Shown: one piece after another, positions 28,349 to 36,438 of the stretch
Position numbering within the stretch: position 1 is the stretch's first letter
How the letters are laid out: every line of letters starts with the position of its first letter
Assembly: GCF_039631355.1 (NCBI RefSeq)
Contig: NZ_JBDIVF010000004.1
Location: 124,001-188,000 of the forward strand
Direction: 5' to 3'
DNA length: 64,000 nucleotides
Source of the DNA: Uliginosibacterium paludis
Lineage (GTDB): Bacteria; Pseudomonadota; Gammaproteobacteria; Burkholderiales; Rhodocyclaceae
Translations under genes and position numbers: made by a program
Notes under the pieces: generated by a model
Database searches by the model: none
What the model saw: only the letters and a program-made list of their open reading frames with translations
Told to the model about the DNA's origin: nothing

Positions 28349-28440
28349 GCGGCTTGCCAGCCTGACATCCCGCTTTGGTGTGCCGCACCGTCCTGCACTG
28401 CATTGATGGCATGGAGCGAATGCTGAATGAGTTCGGTGTG
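28147..28440 (-). pseudogene. HipA N-terminal fragment (toxin kinase remnant)
   Basis: On the minus strand the frame reads YALSPHLPLSVEPLLDG followed by YFDNFLPEDAQRVLL, close to the N-terminal HipA domain pattern (LS-x-SLPL ... FF-x-NLLPEG). Upstream and downstream parts of HipA, including the kinase core, are missing, so it is a remnant of a HipBA-type toxin-antitoxin gene. The next bases, to 28700, have only short frames with no recognisable product. Confidence 0.45.
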
Positions 28441-28700
28441 CTATCAATCAGAAAACGGCCATTCAGCCATGCTCCTGACTGAATGGCTGCTCTGCCTGAT
28501 ATGGCTGACGACTCCAAATAACAGCGCGAATGACAACGACGACGCGTCGGCCTGAGCAAGAAAGCCTGTCGCCCCCTTCGCCAAGTCCATCCTCAGCACC
28601 CGGAATTCGGCCTTTGCTGACGCTCCACGGACTTCGCCGCACCGGCTGCGATAGGGAGTAAAACGGCCCTCTGGCGCGTCCACGAGCGCCGGCGCGCGAT

Positions 28701-29399
28701 TCAGGGACTTAGTCCACTAGATGGCACAAGATATGAAGGCGCAACCAAGTGTGCGATGTCTCGATACACAACATAGACACCAAGCTCGCTTCGCCAGAAT
28801 AGAGCCCCTTCAAGAAATAGCGGCCAGTCGTCAGACGCATGATGAACACCCTGCAGCCTTGCGACCGTAGCGGTTACCAGAACGTCGTGTGTCACAAAGA
28901 CATGAATACCTGGATCACCTTCAGCCGACGACAACATGCTCTGCACAAGAACCCGGGCCGCCTCATCAGGCTGCGCCATCCCCGGCAAAGCCTGTTTTTC
29001 AGCCATAAGATGCCGCATCACCTCTTCGTGACCGAGCGTCTCCCAATTGCTCCACGCCAAGCGGCCATCGAGCACGTACACACCGGGGTCGCCCAGTAGC
29101 CGGCTCTCAGAAATACGAGCATCGCCACCCGAGCCGAGCCGCATGGCTTCGGCCGTTTGAACACAGCGAGGCAGTGGGCTGCTATGGAGTGATCTCAGGC
29201 GAGCGCCAAGTTTCTGGCCCAGTTTGAGAGCAATGTCCTTGCCCGCGTCAGTGATCGGCACTTCATTACCGGCCTCGCCCGGAGGGAGTTCGTCTCGCAC
29301 GGAATGCCGGAGGAGCAAGGCGATAGGCAGATCGACCGGAGTCTGCTCAAGATTGCGCAGGAGTGACTCAGGAATCTCCCAAGCGTGCGCCTTGGTCAT
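28701..29399 (-). CDS. Histidine phosphatase family protein
   Basis: 232 aa. Branch-1 type phosphatase signature LLLRHSVRDELPPGEAG near residues 30-45 supplies the catalytic His and Arg; LHSSPLPRCVQTAEAM and the later FVTHDVLVTATV give the second Arg and second catalytic His. It is the last gene of a leftward unit; its ATG overlaps the preceding stop (ATGA, 29396-29399). In this setting it probably dephosphorylates a sugar phosphate or other pathway intermediate, but this is inference. Base composition is lower in GC than the flanking core genome. Confidence 0.82.
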   Translation of the reverse strand: MTKAHAWEIPESLLRNLEQTPVDLPIALLLRHSVRDELPPGEAGNEVPITDAGKDIALKLGQKLGARLRSLHSSPLPRCVQTAEAMRLGSGGDARISESRLLGDPGVYVLDGRLAWSNWETLGHEEVMRHLMAEKQALPGMAQPDEAARVLVQSMLSSAEGDPGIHVFVTHDVLVTATVARLQGVHHASDDWPLFLEGALFWRSELGVYVVYRDIAHLVAPSYLVPSSGLSP

Positions 29400-31066
29400 A
29401 TCGCCTCCGCACACAACACCGCAGGAAGCGCAGCTACTCGACGAACCTCAACCAGACGGAACCCTGCTTCAGCGAGCAAGCGTTCAAAGGCCTCCTTCGA
29501 GCGCTCCCGTCCTCCGGTAGCCATCAGCAAGTGCAAGTCACACAAAGCTCCCGATACACCGTGCTCTTCCATCAGCATTTCGATGATGAAAAGTTTTCCT
29601 CCCAGCGGGAGGGCCGCGCGAGCTTGAGACAGGATTTTGATTGCGTCACCGTCGTCCCAGTCATGCAGCACTCTGGCCAGTGTCACGACATCAGCTTGGG
29701 CACTCCAGGGCTCAAAGAGGTCGCCAGGCTGCCAGTTCAAGCCCGGCACCAACCCAAGGCTGTCGCGTGCCTGCTCAACCACTTCAGGCTTATCGAGCAC
29801 AGTCACGTGAGCGTCGGGACATGCACTCAGTATGTTCGTTGCAAGCGTTCCGAATCCACCGCCCGCATCCACCACACGCTCATTGCCCTGCAAGCCGAGC
29901 GCACCAGGAATCAGTGCGTAGTCATGGCGGGCATAACTGCGCAACATTCGGTGATGCCCTTGCAGACGTGCAGGATCTTTGGCGACATCTCCAAAAATAT
30001 CCGGTGCGCGCCAATCTCCCTTCGCTTTGAGCGCCTCCGGCAAGGAAGACCACAGGTCGCTGAGGGCGTCTGAGTATTCGAGGGCCGCGTCCGCCAGACT
30101 CAGCGAATGGTCTGCCAACAGGAGCTCACCACGAACGCTCAAACCCCAGTTTTCAGCTTTACGCTCAACGAGTCTGAGTTCCCCTAGGGCCCGCAGTAGT
30201 CGCATGGCTCCATCGCTGGAGAGTCCGCACTTTTCGGCTAGTGCGTCAGATGTGCAAGGTAAGCCCTCGATGACGCCCAGACGTACCGCTGCCGCAATCG
30301 TTTCAGTGCGCCAGTAACCAACCATATCGCTTGAAAGCGCCGCAAATTCAGACTGCCTGGCAGGACGAAGTTCGATCAGGCGTTGCCCCTGCTCATTGAT
30401 GACCTCCAGGCCGCCATCAAATCGCTCCACTCTTGCTTGACCGTTGTAGAACGGCTCAACAGCTGCAAATCGTCGCGCATAGGCAGGCACTCCACGCAGA
30501 TCAACGTGCATCCACCCGTCGCCATCACGTGCGCGTGCGAATCCCTTGTGAAAAACGTCCAGATCAGCGAACCAGTTGCCATGCAACGGCTTACCGTTCA
30601 GATCCAGATGCGTGCATAGGCCTGCATCACTCTGAATGACACAGAATCCATCCTTGTAGTCTCCGGCATAGCGCCAGGTTTCCGGATACGCGATTGAGCC
30701 GTCCGAGAACACATGTCGATAGCGACCATCGCGCAATCGCACCGTACAGCGTTCGCCCTGGAAATTTCCGCACCAGTCATACCGGTCAGGATAGGTATCG
30801 CTTCCATCTGGACGAATGTGATGCCAGCCATCCTGGGCCTGTGCCGCAGCGAAGCCCTCATAGAAACCAAACGTACGAATGAAGCGGCGGGAATAGGCGG
30901 CATTGCCATCTGGCCCAACATGCCAGGCTTCGTCGCCACGCTTTACGGGCGCCAAGCCAGGAGCATGGAACTTAAGCACTTCGTCGAAACGCCCGTCATA
31001 CGCGGGCTGACCATCGCGCTCATGGTACTTCCCACATGCAGACACGCTCAGATCACGCCAGTTCAT
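29396..31066 (-). CDS. WG-repeat / SAM-dependent methyltransferase fusion
   Basis: 556 aa from ATG 31066, which overlaps the upstream stop as ATGA. Residues about 10-245 hold six to seven WG-type repeats, each like DGWHHIRPDGSDTYPDRYD followed by an aromatic-rich F-x-E/K-G-x-A segment (GFYEGFAAAQ, VFHKGFARAR, PFYNGQARVE). Residues about 250-556 form a class I O-methyltransferase with its helical dimerisation domain (GYWRTETIAAAVRLGVIEGL, GAMRLLRALGEL) and SAM motif VVDAGGGFGTLA, followed by ARVLHDWDDGDAIKIL. WG repeats usually serve in protein contact. The methyl acceptor is unknown; the neighbouring small protein or a sugar are candidates. Confidence 0.85.
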   Translation of the reverse strand: MNWRDLSVSACGKYHERDGQPAYDGRFDEVLKFHAPGLAPVKRGDEAWHVGPDGNAAYSRRFIRTFGFYEGFAAAQAQDGWHHIRPDGSDTYPDRYDWCGNFQGERCTVRLRDGRYRHVFSDGSIAYPETWRYAGDYKDGFCVIQSDAGLCTHLDLNGKPLHGNWFADLDVFHKGFARARDGDGWMHVDLRGVPAYARRFAAVEPFYNGQARVERFDGGLEVINEQGQRLIELRPARQSEFAALSSDMVGYWRTETIAAAVRLGVIEGLPCTSDALAEKCGLSSDGAMRLLRALGELRLVERKAENWGLSVRGELLLADHSLSLADAALEYSDALSDLWSSLPEALKAKGDWRAPDIFGDVAKDPARLQGHHRMLRSYARHDYALIPGALGLQGNERVVDAGGGFGTLATNILSACPDAHVTVLDKPEVVEQARDSLGLVPGLNWQPGDLFEPWSAQADVVTLARVLHDWDDGDAIKILSQARAALPLGGKLFIIEMLMEEHGVSGALCDLHLLMATGGRERSKEAFERLLAEAGFRLVEVRRVAALPAVLCAEAI

Positions 31067-33414
31067 AGCGACTCCCCGGCCGGCTTTCTCATGTTGCAGG
31101 AGGCACACAAAGATCGATTCCTGTAACTGGCCACTAGCGCGCGGTAAGCATCGCCCTGCCAGATATCGAGCAAGGATGTGTCGAGCAGTTCGCCGAACTC
31201 TCCCAAAGTCCTGCGCTGCGCGTCCGGCGCACAGCATGGATCGAATCGTCCTTGAGCACTGACCCATGCCTCTTGCCCCAGGAATGGGCACAGGCCATCA
31301 GGCGTGAGTTCCTGGGTTGCTTCTTCATCCAGCGGGAAGATGTTCTCCAGGAGAATCGTGCGCCCATTCGCGAGCGGCTGGGCCAAAGCGATCTTTTGAG
31401 CCTGCTCGACAGCGACATTCCAGCGCCGGATCGCGTCAGCATTGCGGCGCATCGACAAGGCTTCGATTTCAGGAAAATGCGCCCAGAGATGATGGCCCTT
31501 GATCCGATCCACGCCGAGATCGATACCGAGTCGCACGATATCGGCCAGTTCCTCGACATTGGATTCCAGAAAGGTCAGCTGGAGCGTCACGCGGCAACGG
31601 TTGCCGCCATTCGTTGCATGCGCATCACGCACCGCAATGAACTCACGCAAGTTGCGCAGCGATTCTTCCCATTTCGAGCCCAGCATGATCGACTCATGGG
31701 TGGTCTTGCAGGCACCGTTCCAGGAGATCTTCACATCGGAGGTGACCGGCACAATGCGGGCAGCCCAATCGCTAGCCCCATACTTCGGGAAGGTCCCGTT
31801 GGTCGTCAGATTCAGTTTCACGTCGTGCTTCGCACACAAAGCCAGGATGTCTTCGAAATGCTCATAGAGCAAAGGCTCACCCATGGTTGAAGGGATGATT
31901 TCACGCAGCCCTTTCCCAGCGGTTTCCTCGACGACACGCTTCAGCATCTCGAAGGGCATGCGGCGATGACGACGCCCATCCAGTTTGCGCAGTGGCTGCA
32001 ACGCACTGTGTGGTGAATGCTCCTCGCACATCACGCACTTGAGGTTGCAGGTATCCGGGTTGGTATCAAAAGTGATGCGCCAGGGGGCCTGCGTATGCGA
32101 AAGCTTTGTCCTGTCCCGCCGACGAAGGACTCGCTGATACAAGGCTTCGATATCCTGCACGTGGGTATCGATATCGGGAATGTCACCATCCTGGCTGAAA
32201 ACGTAGCCACGACTCCCCAGTTTGGCCGCCAGTTCAGGCGCATCGACAAAACGCTGCATCTGCTCCGCCAGCGCCGCGAATGAGCGATGCTCGAACAAGA
32301 GTCCATTGACCTCGTGATGGACATACTCGGCCATCCCGCCGGTGTTGGCGGTGATCACCGGCACGCGCGCCTGCTGGGCTTCATGAATGACCAACGGCGA
32401 GTTCTCCACCCATACCGACGGCACAACAATCGCATCCACGCGATCAAAGACATCGCGAACGATGTCCTGATTCCTGTACTCAGGCATCCACTCGATCTTG
32501 TCTGCAATCTCGGCAGGCAGGCTTGCGGCGATGTCTTTCAGTGCGTCCGTTTCCTGACCACGCGGGCGCCCCCAGATCCTGAGTCGGGCTTTGCCGGTGA
32601 GGCGCCCAAATGCGCGGATCAGGTCATGAATTCCCTTGGCCGGAATGTGGGTGCCAATGTACCCAAACGTGAATTCTGGTTCCTGAACCCTGGTGCGGTT
32701 GGCGGAACGCTTTCTGTCGAAACCGTAGTCCAGATAGATAAGCTTGCGCTCGGGCAGGCCGAAGTCATGACGATAGCGCTCCAGAAGGTAACGCGCCGGG
32801 GCAACGAACACATCCACCAGTTCGGCCATCTCGCGCATGTGTGCCATGCGACGCTTCACCCAGTCTTGCCAGTAAGCCACATCCGCTTCGTATTCATCGG
32901 GAGCCCCGCTGAAGTAACGCGCATAACAACGCTCGGCACACTTGCGATCTTCCTGCCCATCGCAAGCTGCCCACAGATTGTCAGGATCTTCCGGGAGGGT
33001 CTGCATGAACTGGCCGCGCGGACACATGACCCAGTAGTCGTGAAGCGTGTAGACAATTGGTATCCCACGATTGGCCGCCTCCTTCAATAAGGACGTCGAG
33101 AGATGATTAAGGTGCCCGACATGCACAACATCGGGCTGCACTTCGGCCAATACCTCGGCGAAACGCTGATCGACCCCTTCAGCCCGGTATCTGTCCTTTA
33201 ACCTCGGGTTATTCACCAGATGCAGGGTAATCCTTGCGTCATCAGGATCTCGATCCTGGCGAAGGCGGTAATCCGGCGCGAAGGGATCCTCTTCGCGGGT
33301 AAAGACATGGACCTCATGTCGATCAGCCAGCCCCTGGCACAAGGTCTGGCTATAGACCTCGGAACCGGCGTTGTAGCGCATCGGATAACCGTGAATCACT
33401 TTCAAAATTTTCAT
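31063..33414 (-). CDS. Glycosyltransferase family 4 / radical SAM-SPASM fusion
   Basis: 783 aa. Residues 1-430 are a GT-B glycosyltransferase: SEVYSQTLCQGLA at the N-terminus, TLHDYWVMCPRGQFMQ, YIGTHIPAKGIHDLIRAF and the E-x7-E motif ENSPLVIHE (337-345) of GT4 enzymes. A Cys-rich insertion (131-163) is seen. Residues 440-783 are a radical SAM enzyme: the 4Fe-4S motif CNLKCVMC (C456, C460, C463) and a C-terminal Cys-rich SPASM-like part (FDPCCAPD ... LCASCNMR) for auxiliary clusters. The SPASM group commonly modifies peptides, while some act on sugars. The fusion implies glycosylation and radical chemistry on the same substrate. ATGA overlaps on both sides. Confidence 0.87.
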   Translation of the reverse strand: MKILKVIHGYPMRYNAGSEVYSQTLCQGLADRHEVHVFTREEDPFAPDYRLRQDRDPDDARITLHLVNNPRLKDRYRAEGVDQRFAEVLAEVQPDVVHVGHLNHLSTSLLKEAANRGIPIVYTLHDYWVMCPRGQFMQTLPEDPDNLWAACDGQEDRKCAERCYARYFSGAPDEYEADVAYWQDWVKRRMAHMREMAELVDVFVAPARYLLERYRHDFGLPERKLIYLDYGFDRKRSANRTRVQEPEFTFGYIGTHIPAKGIHDLIRAFGRLTGKARLRIWGRPRGQETDALKDIAASLPAEIADKIEWMPEYRNQDIVRDVFDRVDAIVVPSVWVENSPLVIHEAQQARVPVITANTGGMAEYVHHEVNGLLFEHRSFAALAEQMQRFVDAPELAAKLGSRGYVFSQDGDIPDIDTHVQDIEALYQRVLRRRDRTKLSHTQAPWRITFDTNPDTCNLKCVMCEEHSPHSALQPLRKLDGRRHRRMPFEMLKRVVEETAGKGLREIIPSTMGEPLLYEHFEDILALCAKHDVKLNLTTNGTFPKYGASDWAARIVPVTSDVKISWNGACKTTHESIMLGSKWEESLRNLREFIAVRDAHATNGGNRCRVTLQLTFLESNVEELADIVRLGIDLGVDRIKGHHLWAHFPEIEALSMRRNADAIRRWNVAVEQAQKIALAQPLANGRTILLENIFPLDEEATQELTPDGLCPFLGQEAWVSAQGRFDPCCAPDAQRRTLGEFGELLDTSLLDIWQGDAYRALVASYRNRSLCASCNMRKPAGESL

Positions 33415-34337
33415 GCTGATGCCTCCATGGCGCCGTGCAATGCGTGTTCCTGCCTGAAGTCTTCAATGAGACGTATCAGGCCGGCTTCCAAAGAAATTTC
33501 AGGCTCCCAGCCGAGAAACTCACGTGCTCTCCCCGGGTCTCCATAGAAGCGCGCAACGTCGTAAGACCTCGGCGCAGCCTCAGTGACGACTGCATCGCTC
33601 TTCGCCAGTCGACAACAAATCGCAGCAAGCTCGCCTAAAGAGGTTGGGTGCCCTGATACCAGGTGCACTGGGTGCAATGACTGCTCGCCGGACTCGAACA
33701 GTCCGATCAAGGCACGAAGACCTCGAACGACATCATTGACGTGCGTAAAGTCGAAGGTGTGGTTGCTGCCTTCAACGCGTAAGGGCGAGCCTTCGACCGC
33801 TGCCCTGGCAAACGCAGGAATGACTCTATCTGCGTGATCCTTCGTGCACCCATACACATTCGAAAGCCGCACGACAGCGGTTTGCAGACCCTGGCTGCGC
33901 GCATCCAGAACTACGCGCTCGCCCTCTGCCTTGGAGCGCGCATAGACATTGAGCGGATTCAACTCGGTTGTCTCAGCAACCGGGAGTGATGGAGCCTGCC
34001 CGTAGACCTCTCGGCTGCTCGAAAACAGAATCCACGGTTTGGAACTCTGGGCCAATGCCGCATGAACGAGGTTTTGAAGGCCCGTGACGTTCGTGCGCCA
34101 ACACAGTTCAGGGTCTCGCTGCCCCCAGACGACCCTTGAAACGGCGGCCAGGTGAACAACACCGACACAACCCTGAATGCCTGTCTCAACGTCGGCTAAG
34201 CGGGTCACATCACCGTAATGCTCTCCGTGCCCGAGCAGATCCAGTTCCTTCACCGAAAACCCGTCATTCCTCAGCGACGCGCAAAGCCGCCGCCCCACCA
34301 GGCCGCGTGAGCCGGTGACCAATACTGTCTTTGTCAT
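33411..34337 (-). CDS. NAD-dependent sugar epimerase/dehydratase (extended SDR)
   Basis: 308 aa. Rossmann motif VLVTGSRGLVGRRL at the N-terminus, then VVHLAAVS, SSREVYG, catalytic YARSK (Y-x3-K), and RLSNVYG; the C-terminus has FLGWEPEISLEAGL. This is typical of NDP-sugar epimerases or dehydratases that prepare an activated sugar, here probably for the GT4 domain of the next gene. ATG 34337 gives the canonical start; the frame stays open upstream and would add a hydrophobic stretch. Its stop overlaps the next start as ATGA. Confidence 0.88.
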   Translation of the reverse strand: MTKTVLVTGSRGLVGRRLCASLRNDGFSVKELDLLGHGEHYGDVTRLADVETGIQGCVGVVHLAAVSRVVWGQRDPELCWRTNVTGLQNLVHAALAQSSKPWILFSSSREVYGQAPSLPVAETTELNPLNVYARSKAEGERVVLDARSQGLQTAVVRLSNVYGCTKDHADRVIPAFARAAVEGSPLRVEGSNHTFDFTHVNDVVRGLRALIGLFESGEQSLHPVHLVSGHPTSLGELAAICCRLAKSDAVVTEAAPRSYDVARFYGDPGRAREFLGWEPEISLEAGLIRLIEDFRQEHALHGAMEASA

Positions 34338-34396
34338 GATTTTTCCCAGGATGAGAGCCAGAACTCCCGCAAGGAGAGTTCCGGCAAGCGCAACGA

Positions 34397-34585
34397 TCAG
34401 TCGCTTTCGCGTTTCTGCGTTTGCTTCAGATGGGAGGCTTCGATCTGGAGTCGTTGCAGCGTGAGTGCTGCCAACGCAGTTGCGTCCTGAAGTAAGTAAC
34501 CCCGTTTCCGGTAGTACTGGGGTGAGATGTGGTTGAGTTGTAGAGACCGACGATCGATGTCGGCTTTTGACAGGAAATGACTCAT
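34397..34585 (-). CDS. 62-residue small protein at the head of the cluster; candidate substrate peptide
   Basis: AAGGAG lies 7 bases before ATG 34585, one of the best ribosome binding sites in the region, and the gene is 59 bases before the epimerase, so it heads the unit. No family is recognised. The sequence is polar and helical, with a compact aromatic/basic patch SPQYYRKRGYLL (21-32), then an Ala/Leu-rich helix (ATALAALTLQRLQ) and a charged tail. No Cys, no signal peptide and no Gly-Gly leader. With a radical SAM-SPASM enzyme, a glycosyltransferase and a methyltransferase behind it, it could be a precursor peptide; it could also be a small accessory protein. The sequence cannot decide. 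Confidence 0.65.
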   Translation of the reverse strand: MSHFLSKADIDRRSLQLNHISPQYYRKRGYLLQDATALAALTLQRLQIEASHLKQTQKRESD

Positions 34586-35151
34586 AGGTTTGCTCCTTCA
34601 GGTTGAGCCAGAACGGACAGCCACAACTTCCCTCGGGTCTGGAAAGCGCTTGGAGCAAAGCTAAGCGTGGTGTCAGGACTGACATTCGGGTTGTTTCCGC
34701 AGAGATACGTCCCCACCGACAAAGTCGTTGTCTAGGACCCGATCCAAGACACAAAGAGAGGTATCAATGCTTTTTTGATGCTATGCGAATTTATTGCTCG
34801 GTGCAAAGGCATACCTTTCGGCTCAACTTTTCATCGATCACCTCGCTGTCCGCCCAGTAGCGCAAACCAGACTATTGGCGAACAAGAGCTGAGCGTCTGC
34901 TTAGGCCGACCTGCGGACATAGGCACTCCTCGGACCTTGGTGAAATCGGCAATGGTCTCGGCCATGAGAATCGTCGAAACGGCGCCCCTTGTACGGGAAG
35001 TTAGGTTCTTCCTCCCTCCGATCATCGTCGGTCAAGGACGTGTCGCTTGGCTCGTGCGCAGCACTCATTCCGCCGGAGAGCACAGTTGCCTGCTTGCCAG
35101 GCATTCAGGCCGACGACTCTTTGAAGCCCGCCATCCGTGGTGGATCCGTAA
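34586..35151. other. 566-base region without a convincing gene
   Basis: Only short, unsupported frames occur on both strands. An AT-rich patch at about 34760-34800 could hold the leftward promoter of the small-protein unit: read leftward, TTGCAC then TAGCAT 17 bases on. That would leave a leader of about 200 bases. Two minus-strand frames near 34830-35104 read partly protein-like but shift frame and have no usable ribosome binding site. Confidence 0.4.
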
Positions 35152-35385
35152 TCAGGTTTGGAAGAACGCCCCTGGGTCGCACTCAAGTGTGCGGGCAAGC
35201 TTCAGGATATTGAGCACGGCAATGTTCCGCTGCCCGCGCTCGACCCCTCCAAGATAGCTGCGGGCAAGCCCGCTCTCGAGAGCCAGTTTTTCCTGGGACC
35301 AGCCACGCGACTTGCGAATCACGGCCAGGCGCTTGCCGAAAGCCTGCAGGTCTCTTTGCTGCTCGGGGCTGAGATTGGTTTCCAT
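35152..35385 (-). CDS. XRE-family helix-turn-helix regulator
   Basis: 77 aa single-domain Cro/CI-type regulator. The HTH is RKSRGWSQEKLALESGLARSY followed by LGGVERGQRNIAVLNILKLA, a textbook XRE pattern. Short regulators of this form control islands, prophage or restriction-modification genes, often their own divergent promoter. A small gene diverges from it 90 bases away. The unit downstream on the same strand (small protein, epimerase and so on) starts 566 bases further left and may also be a target. Confidence 0.88.
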   Translation of the reverse strand: METNLSPEQQRDLQAFGKRLAVIRKSRGWSQEKLALESGLARSYLGGVERGQRNIAVLNILKLARTLECDPGAFFQT

Positions 35386-35475
35386 GCACCGATGCTAGGA
35401 ATCCGAACACTTTCAGGCCACGCTCTATAAGTGACATTTCGCGCTATAGTGCGCAGCTTTTGAGATCGCTTTGTC
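35386..35475. promoter_or_regulatory. Divergent promoter region between XRE gene and small gene
   Basis: AT-richer than its surroundings. A TATAGT box is framed by GCGC arms (35441-35454), a good position for a rightward promoter overlapping an XRE operator. TATAAG at 35426-35431 is a second possible -10. Confidence 0.4.
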
Positions 35476-35739
35476 ATGTCGCGCCCCGATCCACTCGCCC
35501 ACCTTTCCGAGACAGAACTTGATGAGCTGATGACGCGCTACTACAAACACGAGCGCGTCGCGGACCTGCCGCCTGCGACGCTTGCCACACGCGTGACGGA
35601 ACTGGAGAACCAGATTGTGCTTGGGCTCACCGCCAAGGGTCTGGCTTCTCGGCTCGACAGGAAGTGGTCGGCAGCAGAATCGCTCGCCCTCGAACACTCG
35701 CCTCAGCTTCGGGTGCGGACGAAAATGGACCACCCATGA
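35476..35739 (+). CDS. Small hypothetical protein divergent from the XRE regulator
   Basis: 87 aa, soluble and helical. LSETELDELMTRYYKHERVADL and TLATRVTELENQIV are amphipathic; a short coiled coil is possible. No family is recognised. The start has a proper spacing from the divergent promoter region, and codon use is plausible. It could be a target or partner of the XRE regulator. Confidence 0.5.
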   Translation: MSRPDPLAHLSETELDELMTRYYKHERVADLPPATLATRVTELENQIVLGLTAKGLASRLDRKWSAAESLALEHSPQLRVRTKMDHP

Positions 35740-36438
35740 CTACGGAAAGTTGCCTCAAATCTGCCTGCGCATGACGCCGACAACACATCGGATCTGACGC
35801 AAAACCGCTCGACTCACCCGCACACAACGACGCTCAATCCGCTCAAGCTTCGGCACCATTTGCATCGAATCCCCTTACGCTTCCGTGCGCTTCTGCTCCC
35901 CGACAGGCAGCAAAATCACCCTCGCACATCGTCAGAAATTGCCGCCACCTCCCCTGCCCTGCGGGGCCGACAACCAGGGGGAGGCAGTGGCTGCCGCACG
36001 CGCCCCGACGCCAGCAGCGCATACGAATCCTGCGCGCAGAAGCCCCTCGCAGCCCCCGCTCCGAAGCGCCTCGTTCGCTCGCCGCCCCCGCTTTTCGGCG
36101 TTGCCGGATCATCGGCATCGCCACTCGCCAGCTTGGCAAACCACGAAGAGCGCAGCCAACCCCAGGCTCCGAAGCAAAGCGAAAAATCCCTCCGAGCCAC
36201 ATGTCCCCAAGCCGCCTTGCCGCATCGCGTCACTACTCGCGCTGACAAGCTCGCGGACGCGCGCACAGGCACGCGCCACTGGTGCACGACACCAGCAAGA
36301 TGACAAAGGCATTCAACCAAGGCGTTGAAGCCTTGCTCCGGCGTCTCACCCTTCTCGGGTCGGAACTGCATGCTTACCAATCGCTGCAGCGGCGTCATTC
36401 CTGCCACCAGGCTCAGGCAACCGGGCTGGCTGCGGCCT
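35740..36438. other. About 700 bases without a recognisable gene
   Basis: Several overlapping open frames exist on both strands but all are Ser/Arg/Pro-rich GC-driven frames with no family resemblance or convincing ribosome binding site. No terminator, repeat or RNA gene stands out. It probably marks the right edge of the island. Confidence 0.5.

Noticed and set aside
34775..35257. 160-aa plus-strand frame upstream of the small-protein unit
   Set aside because: Overlaps the XRE gene antisense; codon pattern and content are not protein-like.
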